From: Bacteroidales bacterium
GTDB lineage: Bacteria > Bacteroidota > Bacteroidia > Bacteroidales > Prolixibacteraceae
Direction: 5' to 3'
Assembly: GCA_012719495.1 (NCBI GenBank)
Contig: JAAYAG010000135.1
Location: 1-64,000 of the forward strand
Length of the DNA: 64,000 nucleotides
Both the position numbers and the translations under genes were made by a program. Position 1 is the stretch's first letter. Each line of letters begins with the position of its first letter. Shown here piece after piece: positions 1-8,319 of the stretch. The notes below the pieces were generated by a model. The model saw nothing but the letters and a program-made list of their open reading frames with translations, made no database searches and was not told the origin of the DNA.

Positions 1-43
1 AAAGAATTTGTTGTAAATTACAAAGAGACAATATCATAATGAA

Positions 44-81
44 CACGAAACGTTCCGATAACAATCGGAATAATATTCGTG
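44..81. repeat. Nested inverted repeat upstream of the araC-type gene
   Basis: A perfect 7-bp hairpin, TTCCGAT-AACA-ATCGGAA (53-70), is flanked by a second perfect 6-bp pair, CACGAA (44-49) and TTCGTG (76-81). No T-tract follows, so it does not look like an intrinsic terminator. It lies about 175 bp upstream of the AraC-type regulator and could be an operator or a structured RNA end of an upstream gene. The symmetry is seen directly; any function is a guess. The remainder of 1-255 shows no convincing gene. Confidence 0.4.
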
Positions 82-255
82 CATTAGTGGCCATTCTATC
101 AAAAAAGCTGTTGAATTTTCCCTTCCTTCGAGTTGAGGCTAAGTAAAGATTATTAAGTGTCAACCCCAATCATGAAGTGATCCCTACTAAACCACTATTT
201 TACAATATATTGAGTCTCCTTTCAAGGTTTTAAGAATTTCACTACATTTACCACA

Positions 256-1140
256 ATGGAAAAGAACAATCAACTACCGGTATACAGTCTGCAAACTTTT
301 AGTTCTCCTGAGCGAAGAAGCCAGCAATTCCAAGTTGAAGTTTTCGACGCCAAACGACATTTCAAAGTTATGTACCCACACCGTCACGATTTTTTTGAAG
401 TGTTGTTTTTGTTAAAGGGTTCCGGTTACCATATCATTGATAATAATAAGTATAAGATTGAACCCCCTTGCATTTTTTTCCTTTCGCCCGGGCAAGCTCA
501 CAAGTTAGAGCTTTCGCATGATATAGACGGGTATATTTACATTTTCACTTCAGACTTTTACCAAATCGACCGTTCAAACCCGAACCGACTTATAGAATTT
601 CCTTTTTTTTACACAATCCATCAAAACAACCCACCCCTGAATTTTACAAATTGGGATGAGGTTACCTTTCTCGACCTGCTTTTCAAAAAAGCGATACAGC
701 TTATTTCTGATAAAAAAGGAACCAATACTGAACTTTTTCGTGCCTTGCTTGATACAATATTAAATTATTGTGCGCTGATCTACCCCACCGACGAGAGTAT
801 GCTTATTAAAGGCAAAGGACATCTTTTGGTAAAAAGGTTTTATCAGCTTTTGGAAGAAAGATACCGTGAAAACCTTACCGTTAACGATTACGCCGACCAG
901 CTATCGGTAAGTGCAAACCACCTTACACAAACCATGAAACACCATACCGGACGTACTTCGCTCGACATAATCAAATCGAAACAACTTCTAGAAATAAAAC
1001 GGTTATTGGTGCACACCAACCTGGGGGTCTCTGAAATTTCAAACCAAATGAATTTTTCCGACCAATCGTATTTTACCAAATTTTTCAAAAGGGAAACAGG
1101 GATATTGCCATTGGCCTATCGGAATTTAAATATGAAATAA
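256..1140 (+). CDS. AraC-family transcriptional regulator
   Basis: A 294-residue protein with the usual two-domain AraC layout. The N-terminal half (about 35-110) is a cupin-like sensing domain, with the typical histidine cluster (PHRHDFFEVLFLLKG) and the SPGQAHKL turn. The C-terminal 100 residues hold two helix-turn-helix units: the first around ENLTVNDYADQLSVSANHL, the second around LGVSEISNQMNFSDQSYFTK, followed by the FFKRETG signature. It should be a cytoplasmic DNA-binding activator responding to a small ligand. It lies 232 bp upstream of ilvC on the same strand, but nothing shows that it controls ilvC. Length is normal for the family and the ligand cannot be read from sequence. The family call is secure; the target is unknown. 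Confidence 0.93.
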   Translation: MEKNNQLPVYSLQTFSSPERRSQQFQVEVFDAKRHFKVMYPHRHDFFEVLFLLKGSGYHIIDNNKYKIEPPCIFFLSPGQAHKLELSHDIDGYIYIFTSDFYQIDRSNPNRLIEFPFFYTIHQNNPPLNFTNWDEVTFLDLLFKKAIQLISDKKGTNTELFRALLDTILNYCALIYPTDESMLIKGKGHLLVKRFYQLLEERYRENLTVNDYADQLSVSANHLTQTMKHHTGRTSLDIIKSKQLLEIKRLLVHTNLGVSEISNQMNFSDQSYFTKFFKRETGILPLAYRNLNMK

Positions 1141-1257
1141 ACCAAAACTATAAGCCAAATATTTCGTTCATAATTTCCTGAATTATAATAATATTTTACA
1201 AGATACTATCTTTTGAAAAAAAACAACACCCACGAAAAATACCTAAAATAATTGATT

Positions 1258-1294
1258 TTTGGCTATCAATTCACCAAATTATTTTATTGCTTTG
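1258..1294 (+). promoter_or_regulatory. Possible Bacteroidetes-type promoter for ilvC
   Basis: TTTG at 1258-1261 resembles the -33 element, and TTGCTTTG at 1287-1294 resembles the -7 element TAnnTTTG, with one mismatch. The spacing of 25 nt is wider than the usual 19 or so. It sits about 80 bp upstream of the ilvC start. No leader peptide or terminator was found in the 5' region, unlike the leu operon. A weak call. Confidence 0.28.
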
Positions 1295-1372
1295 TATCCA
1301 TATTAATAAGCAATGAAACTTACGCTTCAACATTTTAAATTTTAAGAGATCAAACAATTTAAAAAATAAAAA

Positions 1373-2854
1373 ATGGCAAATTACTTCAACTCAATCCCAC
1401 TTCGTATCCAATTGGAACAGTTGGGAAAATGCGATTTCATGGACAATTCTGAATTCGCTAACGGTGTAGAAAAACTTATCGGCAAGAAAGTAGTCGTATT
1501 AGGTTGCGGCGCCCAAGGCTTAGCTCAGGGGCTTAACATGCGCGACAGTGGTTTGGATGTATCGTATGCATTGCGCAAAATCGAGATCGACGAAAAGCAC
1601 ATTTCTTATGTAAACGCCACAGAAAACGGCTTCAACGTTGGTACATTTGAGGAAATGATCCCAACAGCTGACCTTGTACTCAACCTTACCCCCGATAAAT
1701 ATCACACCCCCGTAGTAAATGCAGCCATGCCTTTAATGAAAAAAGGCGCATGCCTTTCATACTCACATGGATTCAATATTGTTGAGGAAGGAATTCAGAT
1801 TCGCCCCGACATTACAGTTGTAATGGTTGCCCCAAAATCACCGGCATCTGAAGTTCGTGCTGAATATTTGCGTGGTTTTGGTGTTCCAACCCTCATTGCT
1901 GTACACCGTGAAAACGACCCTAACGGCGATGGGTTCGAAATTGCCAAAGCTTACTGCGTTGCCACTGGCGGACACAAAGCAGGCGTTTTACATTCGTCGT
2001 TTGTTGCTGAAGTAAAATCAGACTTAATGGGCGAACAAACCATACTTTGCGGAGTTCTTCAAACCGCATCGATCCTTTGCTTTGACAAGATGATTGCCAA
2101 GGGTATCAATCCTAATTATGCATCAAAACTCGTTCAGTACGGATGGGAAACCATTACCGAAGCGCTCAAACTTGGTGGCATTACAAACATGATGGATCGT
2201 CTGAGCAATCCTGCAAAAATTGAAGCTTTCAAATTATCAGCTGAGCTGAAACGCATTATGCGCCCACTTTACGAAAAACATATGGATAACATCATGAGTG
2301 GAGTATTTTCTTCAACAATGATGAAAGACTGGGCTAATGGCGATAAAGACCTTCTAACATGGAGAGCAGCTACTGCTGAAACAAATTTCGAAAAAACCCC
2401 TGCCGGCGATATGAAAATAACCGAACAGGAATATTTCGACAACGGCACCCTGATGGTTGCTTTTATCAAAGCAGGGGTTGAACTCGCTTTCGAAGTTATG
2501 ACTGAAACCGGAATCAAAGCCGAATCAGCTTATTACGAATCACTTCACGAAACTCCACTAATTGCAAATACTATCGCCCGCAAAAAACTATATGAAATGA
2601 ACCGGGTGATTTCAGACACTGCTGAATATGGTTGTTACCTGTTCGACCATGCTGCTCGCCCACTTTTGGCCGATTTTATGAACAAAATCGATACCGATGT
2701 GATTGGTAAAAACTTCAATGAAGGCAAGAGCAACCATGTCGACAATCTTGAATTGATTGCTATAAATGAAGAAATAAGATACCACGAAGTTGAAATGGTT
2801 GGTGCCGAATTGCGCAGCGCCATGGAGTCGATGAAAGCAATTATTACTGAATAG
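1373..2854 (+). CDS. ilvC: Ketol-acid reductoisomerase (class II, long form)
   Basis: Converts acetolactate or acetohydroxybutyrate to the dihydroxy acid in valine, isoleucine and leucine synthesis, using NAD(P)H and Mg2+. The 493-residue length matches the long enterobacterial-type class II enzyme, not the roughly 330-residue class I form. The Rossmann domain carries [22 protein letters not shown], followed by ALRK, whose basic residues suggest NADPH use. The two knotted C-terminal domains include [13 protein letters not shown] and [19 protein letters not shown]; the acidic metal-binding residues fall in the DLMGEQ and later helices. It is a single gene here, with its own strong terminator just downstream. 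The other ilv genes are not in the window; leuA and leuC lie about 58 kb away. Confidence 0.98.
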   Translation: MANYFNSIPLRIQLEQLGKCDFMDNSEFANGVEKLIGKKVVVLGCGAQGLAQGLNMRDSGLDVSYALRKIEIDEKHISYVNATENGFNVGTFEEMIPTADLVLNLTPDKYHTPVVNAAMPLMKKGACLSYSHGFNIVEEGIQIRPDITVVMVAPKSPASEVRAEYLRGFGVPTLIAVHRENDPNGDGFEIAKAYCVATGGHKAGVLHSSFVAEVKSDLMGEQTILCGVLQTASILCFDKMIAKGINPNYASKLVQYGWETITEALKLGGITNMMDRLSNPAKIEAFKLSAELKRIMRPLYEKHMDNIMSGVFSSTMMKDWANGDKDLLTWRAATAETNFEKTPAGDMKITEQEYFDNGTLMVAFIKAGVELAFEVMTETGIKAESAYYESLHETPLIANTIARKKLYEMNRVISDTAEYGCYLFDHAARPLLADFMNKIDTDVIGKNFNEGKSNHVDNLELIAINEEIRYHEVEMVGAELRSAMESMKAIITE

Positions 2855-2882
2855 TATACTAAGAATTCTGTCAACAACTGTT

Positions 2883-2920
2883 AAAACCTGTTTCATGTTT
2901 ACCTTGAAACAGGTTTTTTT
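2883..2920 (+). terminator. Intrinsic terminator after ilvC
   Basis: A 13-bp perfect stem, AAAACCTGTTTCA (2883-2895) with TGAAACAGGTTTT (2905-2917), has a 9-nt loop and runs into a T-tract ending at 2920. It lies 29 bp after the ilvC stop and ends that transcript. Confidence 0.9.
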
Positions 2921-2984
2921 ATTCTTCTTTTTCGTTTGTGAAAAATGTATTACTTTGCAACTTAATACGCTGAGGGGAAAATAA

Positions 2985-4145
2985 ATGAAGACTACACGAA
3001 ATAAGACTGCATCGGTTGGCTATCTATTATTGTTAATGGTTGCATTATTGCTATTCAGCCAATGCAAAATATATACAGCATACAAAGATATATTGTCGCT
3101 TCACCACGAAGAACTCACTTCGGATGAAAAAGGAAAGCCACGGCTCGAATATTTCAATTCAATCCCAATTATCCATGTTTATGGCAGCCCTTATGAAATG
3201 GGATTTCAATATGGCTCATTATTGAAAAGTCAGCTGAATTCACTGTCGGAATTGGCGCGCGATCTTTTTTCTGCAAAAAGACTTAACGAATTTATGTCTA
3301 TCGCTAAGGCTGCAAGTACAAACCTTCCGCCAGCAATGTTTGAAGAAATCAAGGGCATGGCCGATGCATCCGGAGTCGACCTTAATGATCTGTTAGCTAT
3401 AAATCTGGTGCCGCGAACCAATTGCAGCACGCTTGCCGTTTGGGGAGATGCAACTACCGACGGACATTTAATTATGGGCAGAAATGCCGACTATTCTTTT
3501 AAAAATGTTAACAAGGCATTAGGAATTTTGGTCGTCAAACACCCTGAAAAAGGATTGGCAACCGTTACTTCTTCTTTTTTAGGTATGATTGGTGGGTTTA
3601 GTGGCATGAACGAGAAAGGGGTTAGCTACGGGAACATGCTATCACACAATGGCAAAGAAAAAAAATACGACACCCGAGGTTTGTCAATTCAAATTTTGCT
3701 ACAACTTGGGGGGCAACAATTTAGCAATGCCCGTGAGATGGCTCGTTTCATGTCGGGACAAATTCAGATTACACCCAATAATGTTATGTGTGCTGACAAT
3801 AATGAAGCTCTTGTTATTGAATGTGCACAAACCCAAAGTGCAATCCGCGAAGGACAAAAAGGGGTTCTCAGTGCCACAAACCATTTTGTAACCCCCAGCC
3901 TGTGTTCGAAACACACAAACTGTGAACGCTTTGCTACATTAATGCAACATGCCCGAAAGAATTACGGGAATTATACTGTTGAAAAAGTACAAGAAGCCAT
4001 GCATTTAGCCCGCATGAAAGGAAAAAACCTTCAGTGCGTAATATTTGAACCCGAATACAAAACAATTCACTTAAGCATTAATAAGGTGCCTGCATCGAAA
4101 GGACCATTTACAACAATAAAAATCGAAGAACTACTTAATAATTAA
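2985..4145 (+). CDS. C45-family (acyl-CoA:6-APA acyltransferase-like) Ntn-hydrolase, exported
   Basis: A 386-residue protein with a hydrophobic N-terminus ending LLLFSQC. This is lipobox-like, but with Gln at -1, so lipidation is uncertain. The body resembles the C45/choloylglycine-like Ntn-hydrolase group. YGSPYEMGFQYG matches the opening motif, and NCSTLAVWGDATTDGHLIMGRNAD matches the nucleophile region, where Cys would become the new N-terminus after self-cleavage. GMNEKGVSYGNM is the following strand pair. Members cleave or form linear amide bonds; the substrate cannot be inferred. A promoter-like TTACTTTG lies at 2950-2957. The stop overlaps the convergent AhpD-like gene by 4 bp. The family call is good and the function open. 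Confidence 0.75.
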   Translation: MKTTRNKTASVGYLLLLMVALLLFSQCKIYTAYKDILSLHHEELTSDEKGKPRLEYFNSIPIIHVYGSPYEMGFQYGSLLKSQLNSLSELARDLFSAKRLNEFMSIAKAASTNLPPAMFEEIKGMADASGVDLNDLLAINLVPRTNCSTLAVWGDATTDGHLIMGRNADYSFKNVNKALGILVVKHPEKGLATVTSSFLGMIGGFSGMNEKGVSYGNMLSHNGKEKKYDTRGLSIQILLQLGGQQFSNAREMARFMSGQIQITPNNVMCADNNEALVIECAQTQSAIREGQKGVLSATNHFVTPSLCSKHTNCERFATLMQHARKNYGNYTVEKVQEAMHLARMKGKNLQCVIFEPEYKTIHLSINKVPASKGPFTTIKIEELLNN

Positions 4146-4492
4146 TCCGCCTTAGCAAGAAGCTCTTCCCAATATTCAACTGCCCTGCGAGTATGAGGGA
4201 TTACAATAGTACCACCAACAAGGTTTGCAATAGAAAAAACTTCGAAGATTTCATCGGTCGATACGCCCTGTTCGTAACATTTACCGAGATGATATTTAAT
4301 GCAATCATCACAGCGTAACACCATTGACGTAGCCAAACCTAACATTTCTTTTACCTTAACACTCAATGCACCATCCTGATAGGCAAGTGTATCAACACCA
4401 TAAATGCGTTTCATTACTTTATTGTCAGATGCAAGAATCTTCTCGTTCATTTTTGTACGATAGACATTAAATTCATCAACAAGTTTTCCCAT
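4142..4492 (-). CDS. Carboxymuconolactone decarboxylase/AhpD-like protein
   Basis: A 116-residue all-helical small protein of the CMD/AhpD family. The redox motif is visible as R-C61-D-D-C64-IKYH68, the CxxC-xxx-H arrangement of alkylhydroperoxidase-like members, which suggests thiol-disulphide activity rather than lactone decarboxylation. The length is typical of single-domain family members. It is monocistronic and convergent with the C45-family gene, and the two stop codons overlap within TTAATTAA-like sequence. The physiological substrate is unknown; peroxide or electrophile detoxification is a plausible inference from the CxxC motif. Confidence 0.85.
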   Translation of the reverse strand: MGKLVDEFNVYRTKMNEKILASDNKVMKRIYGVDTLAYQDGALSVKVKEMLGLATSMVLRCDDCIKYHLGKCYEQGVSTDEIFEVFSIANLVGGTIVIPHTRRAVEYWEELLAKAD

Positions 4493-4666
4493 GTGCCTTA
4501 ATTTTTAATTTCACAATTGAACAACAAAATACAAAAAGGGTTTTTTTGATAAGCCAAAAATTTGCTTTCTTTTTCTTCTACAATTAAAATGCATTTTTGC
4601 CTTTGTTGAAAATGTGGACATTAGCGAAACATTTTATATAATTGTATAATCTGAAAATTTGAAACT

Positions 4667-5845
4667 ATGCTAAAAAAAATCCTACCATTAGTCATTATGC
4701 TTACAGCTGCTTTATTATGCTCTGCCCAAGAACTCGACGAATTAATTAAAGAAATTCACTCTGAGCCAAAAACGCAAAATAAATGTTTGCAAATGGCCAA
4801 TATGGTTATGCGTTACCTCAACGAAGATAAAGCCGACTCAGTCCATGCAATAATCAGTCGATGGGAAAACTCAGAGGGAACTTCGGAACCAATCTTCAGG
4901 GCTAAAATGCTGCTGGCTTTAAAAGAAGGTAAAAACACCGATTCTCTCACAGATAAAAACACTATCGACCATATATTCAAATATATAAGCCGAATTGACT
5001 TAATACAATACAATAACTTAGCCGAGTATGAAGAGTTTCGATCCGACTATGGGAATATTGAACCCGGTGGCACTTTCGACCAGTTTACATGGGAAACCGC
5101 TTCGACTTTGAAACACAAGTTTGCGCCAAACTCCCTGCCCTATTTATGGTGCGAGTTTTACGGAGAAAATTGCGACACCCTCCTTTCAAAAATTCAGGGA
5201 AAAGAATTTGCAAACACCATGCTTGCTAAACAACACTCGAAACAAGTGAACAAATACCTGAACTATAGCGAATTTCATATTGCCCTACTTTCTGGATTAT
5301 GGATTCCCACAGGCGAGTTGAAAGTGCTTGGCATTCACCCCGAAATCGGGTTATTGAGCGGATGGAAGAAGAAGAAAATGAATTATGATTTAGCATTTTC
5401 GATGAAGTTTTGCGATACACCCAAACCTTATTGGGCAACAAGACATGGGAAAACAAGCCCCGAACAAACCCAAATGTTTATTGGCGGGTATTTTGCTTTT
5501 GAAACCAGCTACGACCTTATTTCTCACAAAAAGCATAGTCTTCAGTTAGCAACAGGCATTGGCATCGATGGTTTTGACGCATTTAGATCCGATTCGCTGA
5601 TGAACCTGGAAGCAGCATCAACCAACACGTTCAATTTCAATGCTGGATTTAGTTATCGGTATTACTATAAAAAGAACACCTATATTGGAGCAAGAGTCAA
5701 ATACAATATAGTTGATTATACCCGAAGCGGAGTAATAGATCTCACTGGAAATACCTTGTCTTTTCAAGTTGTTATTGGAGGCTTAGAAAACAGTGTAAAA
5801 TACCAACAACTCGACTTATTGCGCTACCCACTAAGGGGGCATTAG
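4667..5845 (+). CDS. Exported protein of unknown function with a possible outer-membrane beta-barrel end
   Basis: 392 residues with a clear signal peptide (KKILPLVIMLTAALLCSAQ), probably cleaved after LCSA. Residues 20-200 are mainly helical and polar. From about residue 205 onward, alternating hydrophobic/aromatic strands (FHIALLSGLWIPTG, LAFSMKFCD, MFIGGYFAFE, FNAGFSYRYYY, YIGARVKYNI, LSFQVVIGGL) look like an outer-membrane barrel. I do not recognise a named family. It stands alone on the plus strand and ends 11 bp before the convergent miaB stop, with no terminator between them. Export is well supported; the barrel is inferred from strand pattern. Confidence 0.6.
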   Translation: MLKKILPLVIMLTAALLCSAQELDELIKEIHSEPKTQNKCLQMANMVMRYLNEDKADSVHAIISRWENSEGTSEPIFRAKMLLALKEGKNTDSLTDKNTIDHIFKYISRIDLIQYNNLAEYEEFRSDYGNIEPGGTFDQFTWETASTLKHKFAPNSLPYLWCEFYGENCDTLLSKIQGKEFANTMLAKQHSKQVNKYLNYSEFHIALLSGLWIPTGELKVLGIHPEIGLLSGWKKKKMNYDLAFSMKFCDTPKPYWATRHGKTSPEQTQMFIGGYFAFETSYDLISHKKHSLQLATGIGIDGFDAFRSDSLMNLEAASTNTFNFNAGFSYRYYYKKNTYIGARVKYNIVDYTRSGVIDLTGNTLSFQVVIGGLENSVKYQQLDLLRYPLRGH

Positions 5846-5856
5846 ATATTAGAATA

Positions 5857-7188
5857 TCAAGCAGATACTACTTTCCCTATTAGCGAAGTTTGAGTACAGC
5901 GTTCGATGGTTACATTCACCAAATCGCCACGTTTGTAATTTTCTCCGGGGAAAATCACCACTTTATTTTGCGACGAACGGCCAAAAAGATCTTTTTCCGA
6001 TTTTTTAGAACGCCCCTCAACAAGAACCTCAAAAGTTTTGCCGATATCCTGTCTGTTATTCTCAAGCGAAATCCGGTTCTGGAGTTCTATCATCCGAGAT
6101 AACCGTTCTGATTTAACCTCCTCTGAGACATCATCTTTCATATACTTTGCAGAATATGTTCCAGGACGTTCGCTATACTTAAACATGAAAGCTGAATCGA
6201 ACCGAACTTCTTCCATCAGCGAGAGTGTTTCAAGAAAATCCTCCTCAGTTTCGGTACAAAAACCGCAAAAAACATCGGTTGAAAGGCCACAACCCGGAAG
6301 AATTTCACGAATTGCCGCAATACGTTTTAAATACCATTCACGATCATATTTCCTGTTCATTAATTTGAGAATCCGCGAACTTCCAGCCTGAAAAGGTAAA
6401 TGAATATGTTTGCAGATATTGGGGTGCGATGCCATCACCTTTAGCAACTTATCGGACAAATCTTTGGGATGAGACGTAGTAAAACGCACTCGCAATGAGG
6501 GTTGGCTCAAGGCAATTGTCTTGAGCAGGTCTGGAAAACGCATCACTTTCGATTCACCTTCGGGTTGCCATTTGTACGAATTCACGTTTTGGCCCAACAA
6601 GGTCACTTCTGCATAGCCATTGGCTACTAAGTCGGCCACTTCGCTAAGAATATCCTTAGGATCCCGGCTACGCTCTCGGCCTCTGGTGTAAGGAACAATG
6701 CAATAGGTACAGAAATTATTGCACCCTCGGGTAATTGAAACAAAACCCGTAATAGAATCTGTATCAAGCCTTTTAGGTACTAATGAATCGTAAGTTTCGT
6801 CAATAGTCAGCTCTACATTTATTGCAGTTTCGCCCTCATTGGCTTTATCTATCAGGTAAGGTAAATCACGATATGCATCGGGACCTGCAACCAAATCAAC
6901 GGCTTTTTTATCAAGTAGTTCATCGGCTAGGCGCTCAGCCATGCAACCAATCATTCCAATAATGAGATCTTTCTTTTTTCTTTTATACGAATTGAAAAGC
7001 CTTAACCGTCCCCAAATGCGCTGTTCAGCATTATCGCGAACCGAACAAGTATTAATAAAAATAGCATCAGCCTCATGCTGATCTTCAGTTATTTCATACC
7101 CTTTCTCGGCCATCACAGCTGCCACCACTTCACTATCGGCAACATTCATCTGACACCCATAGGTCTCGATATACAATCTTTTCTTCAT
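5857..7188 (-). CDS. miaB: tRNA-2-methylthio-N6-dimethylallyladenosine synthase
   Basis: A radical-SAM methylthiotransferase that adds the 2-methylthio group to i6A37 in tRNAs reading UNN codons. At 443 residues it has the full family layout. The N-terminal UPF0004 domain has three cluster cysteines (C12 in YGCQMN, C48 in NTCSVR, C82 in IGCMAE). The radical-SAM CxxxCxxC is C156/C160/C163 in RGCNNFCTYCIVPYTRGRE. A C-terminal TRAM domain follows, with VLVEGRSKKSEKDLFGRSS. The motif set and the start MKKRLYIETYGCQMN fit MiaB better than RimO or MtaB. It has no operon partner. Confidence 0.96.
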   Translation of the reverse strand: MKKRLYIETYGCQMNVADSEVVAAVMAEKGYEITEDQHEADAIFINTCSVRDNAEQRIWGRLRLFNSYKRKKKDLIIGMIGCMAERLADELLDKKAVDLVAGPDAYRDLPYLIDKANEGETAINVELTIDETYDSLVPKRLDTDSITGFVSITRGCNNFCTYCIVPYTRGRERSRDPKDILSEVADLVANGYAEVTLLGQNVNSYKWQPEGESKVMRFPDLLKTIALSQPSLRVRFTTSHPKDLSDKLLKVMASHPNICKHIHLPFQAGSSRILKLMNRKYDREWYLKRIAAIREILPGCGLSTDVFCGFCTETEEDFLETLSLMEEVRFDSAFMFKYSERPGTYSAKYMKDDVSEEVKSERLSRMIELQNRISLENNRQDIGKTFEVLVEGRSKKSEKDLFGRSSQNKVVIFPGENYKRGDLVNVTIERCTQTSLIGKVVSA

Positions 7189-7350
7189 TGCTTTATCCTT
7201 AAACAGGATTGCAAAGTTAATTTCATTTTCCGAAACGAAAATCTTTGGCCTTTAATTGTAAGTAGTGAAAAAGAAGGATAACAAAAAAATAAGACCTGCA
7301 TGTACTAAATTTAAAAATTCTTTAGAAAAACGGTATCAAATAGACAAAAG

Positions 7351-7383
7351 AAAAACCTGTTGCTTTAAAGCCAACAAGTTTTT
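7351..7383 (-). terminator. Intrinsic terminator after the 7.4-kb lipoprotein gene
   Basis: A 12-bp stem (7351-7362 with 7372-7383, one G-U pair) and 9-nt loop lie 22 bp past the lipoprotein stop. On the minus strand the stem ends in GGTTTTTCTTTT. The rest of the gap between this gene and miaB shows nothing further. Confidence 0.7.
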
Positions 7384-7404
7384 CACTATTCATAAGAAAT
7401 TAAT

Positions 7405-8100
7405 TTACAAATCATTCACCGTCCAAGACTCAGAAAGTAAGACTTCGCCATTGTCGCCATAATAATAATAGCTCCCGCTTCCGTCGGAGTTCCAAGAGAA
7501 ATGATAGAACAAATCGCCATTGGATATCCACTTTGCTTCTCCTGATTTGTTTACATTTACCGTAACATCATAAACAAATGATTCAGTAGCATCTTTCCAA
7601 ATAATTGATCCATTTCCTGCAGAATCAAACGTCCACTCATAAGTATAAATGGCACTACTACCCGATTCGTTGAAAACCTTTAGCACACCATATGAGCCAT
7701 CTTTTTTTTCTTCTGACTCGTAAGCTTTGATTTTCCCTGAACCGGTGTCGATTTCAATTGTCCACTTATACGAAGTGGATGTTTCAGAGAGAGTTTCCCA
7801 AACAGTTACACCATTGTAAGTCCAAAAATACACTTCGTCAGTTGACTTGCTCCTGACAGCTCCTTCAGGCACCTCGAACCAAGAGAAATAATCTGCAACC
7901 CCCTTAACCATGTCCACATAACTTACAGCTTGTTGAGCATTGGAATTACTGCTGTTTTTCATGGCTTCGGGAACATCAAGTTTTTCGAGTTTATCGACCA
8001 ACTTCATGCGAGTTGCTTCAATTTTTTCTTCAGCATCTTTTTTACATGCGCCAAAGACTAAAACAAAGAGAAGAAGAGTTAAGAAATACCTGTTTTTCAT
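7405..8100 (-). CDS. Lipoprotein of unknown function
   Basis: 231 residues. The signal peptide is FLTLLLFVLVFGAC, with lipobox VFGAC giving a lipidated Cys at about 19, followed by KKD. After a short helix the chain is built of tryptophan-rich beta strands with recurring short motifs (YFWTYNGVTVWE, YKWTIEIDTGSG, YTYEWTFDSAGNGSIIWKD, YHFSWNSDGSGSYYYYG). This suggests a small repetitive beta-sheet or beta-roll fold. No named family is recognised. It has its own terminator and is not obviously in an operon. Membrane-anchored location is well supported; the role is unknown. Confidence 0.7.
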   Translation of the reverse strand: MKNRYFLTLLLFVLVFGACKKDAEEKIEATRMKLVDKLEKLDVPEAMKNSSNSNAQQAVSYVDMVKGVADYFSWFEVPEGAVRSKSTDEVYFWTYNGVTVWETLSETSTSYKWTIEIDTGSGKIKAYESEEKKDGSYGVLKVFNESGSSAIYTYEWTFDSAGNGSIIWKDATESFVYDVTVNVNKSGEAKWISNGDLFYHFSWNSDGSGSYYYYGDNGEVLLSESWTVNDL

Positions 8101-8319
8101 TTGACATTAATTTAAAAAACAAGGATGAACGATGCATGTTACGTCCATCCAAAATATTTTCCCGAACATGCCGGATTAATTATACTAGTGAGGATTTCTG
8201 AGACTAATTTACGGTGATTAAATGATTTATGCTATATAATTTAGCCACATAATGGAAACTAATTTGAAAGCGTTGGCATTTACCCAGAATTTGTTTGCAA
8301 TGTTGGCCTACCCGATGTA

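Noticed and set aside
39-146. A 35-codon open frame from an ATG at 39 to a TAA at 146.
   Set aside because: No recognisable domain, signal or promoter, and it runs through the nested palindrome; length is within chance expectation.
1141-1372. A leader-peptide attenuator upstream of ilvC similar to that of leuA.
   Set aside because: No terminator hairpin and no branched-chain-rich short frame could be found there.
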